In this document: positions 4,805-5,605 of the stretch, in pieces | Layout: every line of letters begins with the position of its first letter | Numbering within the stretch: the first letter of the stretch is position 1 | Assembly (NCBI GenBank): GCA_963169135.1 | Contig: CAUJEQ010000120.1 | Span: 1-5,605, forward strand | DNA: 5,605 nt | Direction: 5' to 3' | Origin: Chloroflexota bacterium | Lineage (GTDB): Bacteria > Chloroflexota > Dehalococcoidia > Tepidiformales > Tepidiformaceae | Notes under the pieces: generated by a model | Database searches by the model: none | The model's input: only the letters and a program-made list of their open reading frames with translations | Told to the model about the DNA's origin: nothing | Made by a program: the position numbers and the translations under genes

Positions 4805-5524
4805 GTGGCGCTGGCCACTTCGACGGATAACGCAGAACTCGCGGCGCGCCTCGGCGTTCGCCCGCTGCCCAATGACCTTCTTGGCCAGGCCCTCACCCAC
4901 GCCTCCTACCTCAACGAGGCCGACGCCTCAGCAGTCTCCAACGAGCGGCTCGAGTTCCTCGGCGACTCCGTCCTTGGCATGGTCATCGCATCGGTCCTCT
5001 TCGAATCCTTTCCGTCCGCCGGGGAGGGTGAACTCACGCGCATGCGTGCCGACATTGTTCGCGGGACCAGCCTTGCCCGCGTCGCGGCCCGCCACAACCT
5101 CGGCGACTACCTCATTCTGGGCCGGGGCGAGGAAGCCGCCGGCGGACGCACTCGCGAGCGCAATCTTGCCGGTGCCCTCGAAGCCCTCATCGGGGCCGTC
5201 TACCGCGCAAACGGCTATCGCGCGGCGAAAGCACTCACGCGGCGCCTCCTTAAGCCCGAACTCGAACTCACCCGCCGCCACGGCGCCCGGGTCGACCCCA
5301 AGAGTTCCCTCCAGCATATGGTCCAGGCCCGCTGGCACGAACCTCCCGAATATGTGACGGTTGAGGACGCGGTAGGCTCACCCGCCCGCCGCTTTGTGGT
5401 TGAGGTGCGGATCGCTGGCGAGACCCTTGGAAAGGGCGAGGGCCGCAGCAAGCGTGAAGCACAGCAACAGGCTGCCCAGGAAGCCGTCGCCTGGCTCACC
5501 GCTCAATCGCGAGAGGAGGGCTAG
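4805..5524 (+). CDS. rnc: ribonuclease III
   Basis: RNase III cuts double-stranded RNA during rRNA maturation and mRNA turnover, acting as a cytoplasmic dimer with Mg2+. In the 239-residue form the signature NERLEFLGDSVLG spans about 46-58, with Glu47, Glu50 and Asp54 matching E. coli Glu38, Glu41 and Asp45. The second catalytic helix reads NLAGALEALIGAVY. Glu126 matches E. coli Glu117, but Gly123 sits where the metal ligand Asp114 is expected. A dsRNA-binding domain fills about 163-233: it starts DPKSSLQHMVQ and ends with a GRSKREAQQQAAQEAV helix. GTG 4805 is chosen because GGGAGG at 4795-4800 precedes it by four bases. The in-frame GTG 4769 has no SD and would translate the leader hairpins. 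smc starts three bases after the rnc stop, as in the rnc-smc operons of many bacteria. Confidence 0.95.
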   Translation: MALATSTDNAELAARLGVRPLPNDLLGQALTHASYLNEADASAVSNERLEFLGDSVLGMVIASVLFESFPSAGEGELTRMRADIVRGTSLARVAARHNLGDYLILGRGEEAAGGRTRERNLAGALEALIGAVYRANGYRAAKALTRRLLKPELELTRRHGARVDPKSSLQHMVQARWHEPPEYVTVEDAVGSPARRFVVEVRIAGETLGKGEGRSKREAQQQAAQEAVAWLTAQSREEG

Positions 5525-5527
5525 CCC

Positions 5528-5605
5528 GTGTACCTCAAGAGGCTCTCCATCCAGGGCTTCAAGAGCTTCGCCAACCGCACCACGTTCGAATACGGGCGCG
5601 GTGTC
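5528..5605 (+). CDS. smc: chromosome segregation protein SMC, N-terminal 26 codons (continues beyond window)
   Basis: GTG 5528 begins a frame starting MYLKRLSIQGFKSFANRT, the standard first beta strand and GFKSF motif of bacterial SMC, which precedes the Walker A loop (not reached here). SMC is an about 1,200-residue ATPase that folds at a hinge and loads on DNA with ScpA and ScpB to organise and segregate the chromosome. AGGAGGG (5514-5520) lies seven bases before the start, and the rnc stop is three bases upstream, so the two genes are cotranscribed. Confidence 0.93.
   Translation, partial: MYLKRLSIQGFKSFANRTTFEYGRGV

Overview
The window is a GC-rich bacterial chromosome segment with tightly packed genes. 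GTG and TTG starts are common, genes overlap by 1-4 bases, and Shine-Dalgarno (SD) sites are GGAGG-like. The rnc-smc pair, a long-form quinolinate synthase and an HpaB/4-hydroxybutyryl-CoA dehydratase-type flavoprotein fit a Chloroflexota-like organism. That placement is inference; an actinobacterial or other high-GC lineage cannot be excluded. No RNA gene, CRISPR array, insertion sequence or phage gene was seen, and no gene-free stretch exceeds 300 bases.

Left part (1-1662, + strand): the 3' end of an HpaB/AbfD-family flavoprotein gene, then a DinB-like four-helix metal protein (15-base gap), then a stand-alone LON N-terminal-domain protein (stop/start overlap TGATG). These look like one transcription unit. 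It converges on a minus-strand gene only 6 bases away.

Middle (1669-3742, - strand): nadA (quinolinate synthase, de novo NAD synthesis) is followed by a membrane protein with a PH-like fold. Upstream of nadA lie two near-identical perfect inverted repeats, ACTT(A/C)GTGT-N7-ACAC(T/G)AAGT. Their centres are 52 bp apart, about five helical turns. They look like paired operators for an NAD-responsive repressor; the GT-N7-AC core is the one I recall for NrtR.

Right-middle (3743-4673, - strand): three small genes coupled by ATGA and GTGA overlaps. The first encodes a RING/PHD-like binuclear zinc domain joined to an excisionase/MerR-like helix-turn-helix. The second is a stand-alone paralogue of the zinc domain with almost the same ligand spacing. 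The third is a small protein with two membrane segments. I do not recognise this cassette as a described system, and it is the best candidate for something new here.

Right end (4704-5605, + strand): a strong promoter (TTGACT-N18-TATGAT) whose -10 lies in a 12-bp palindrome shared with the divergent zinc-finger operon. It is followed by a structured leader, rnc (RNase III, with one metal-ligand Asp replaced by Gly) and the first 26 codons of smc. This is the classic RNase III-SMC arrangement.
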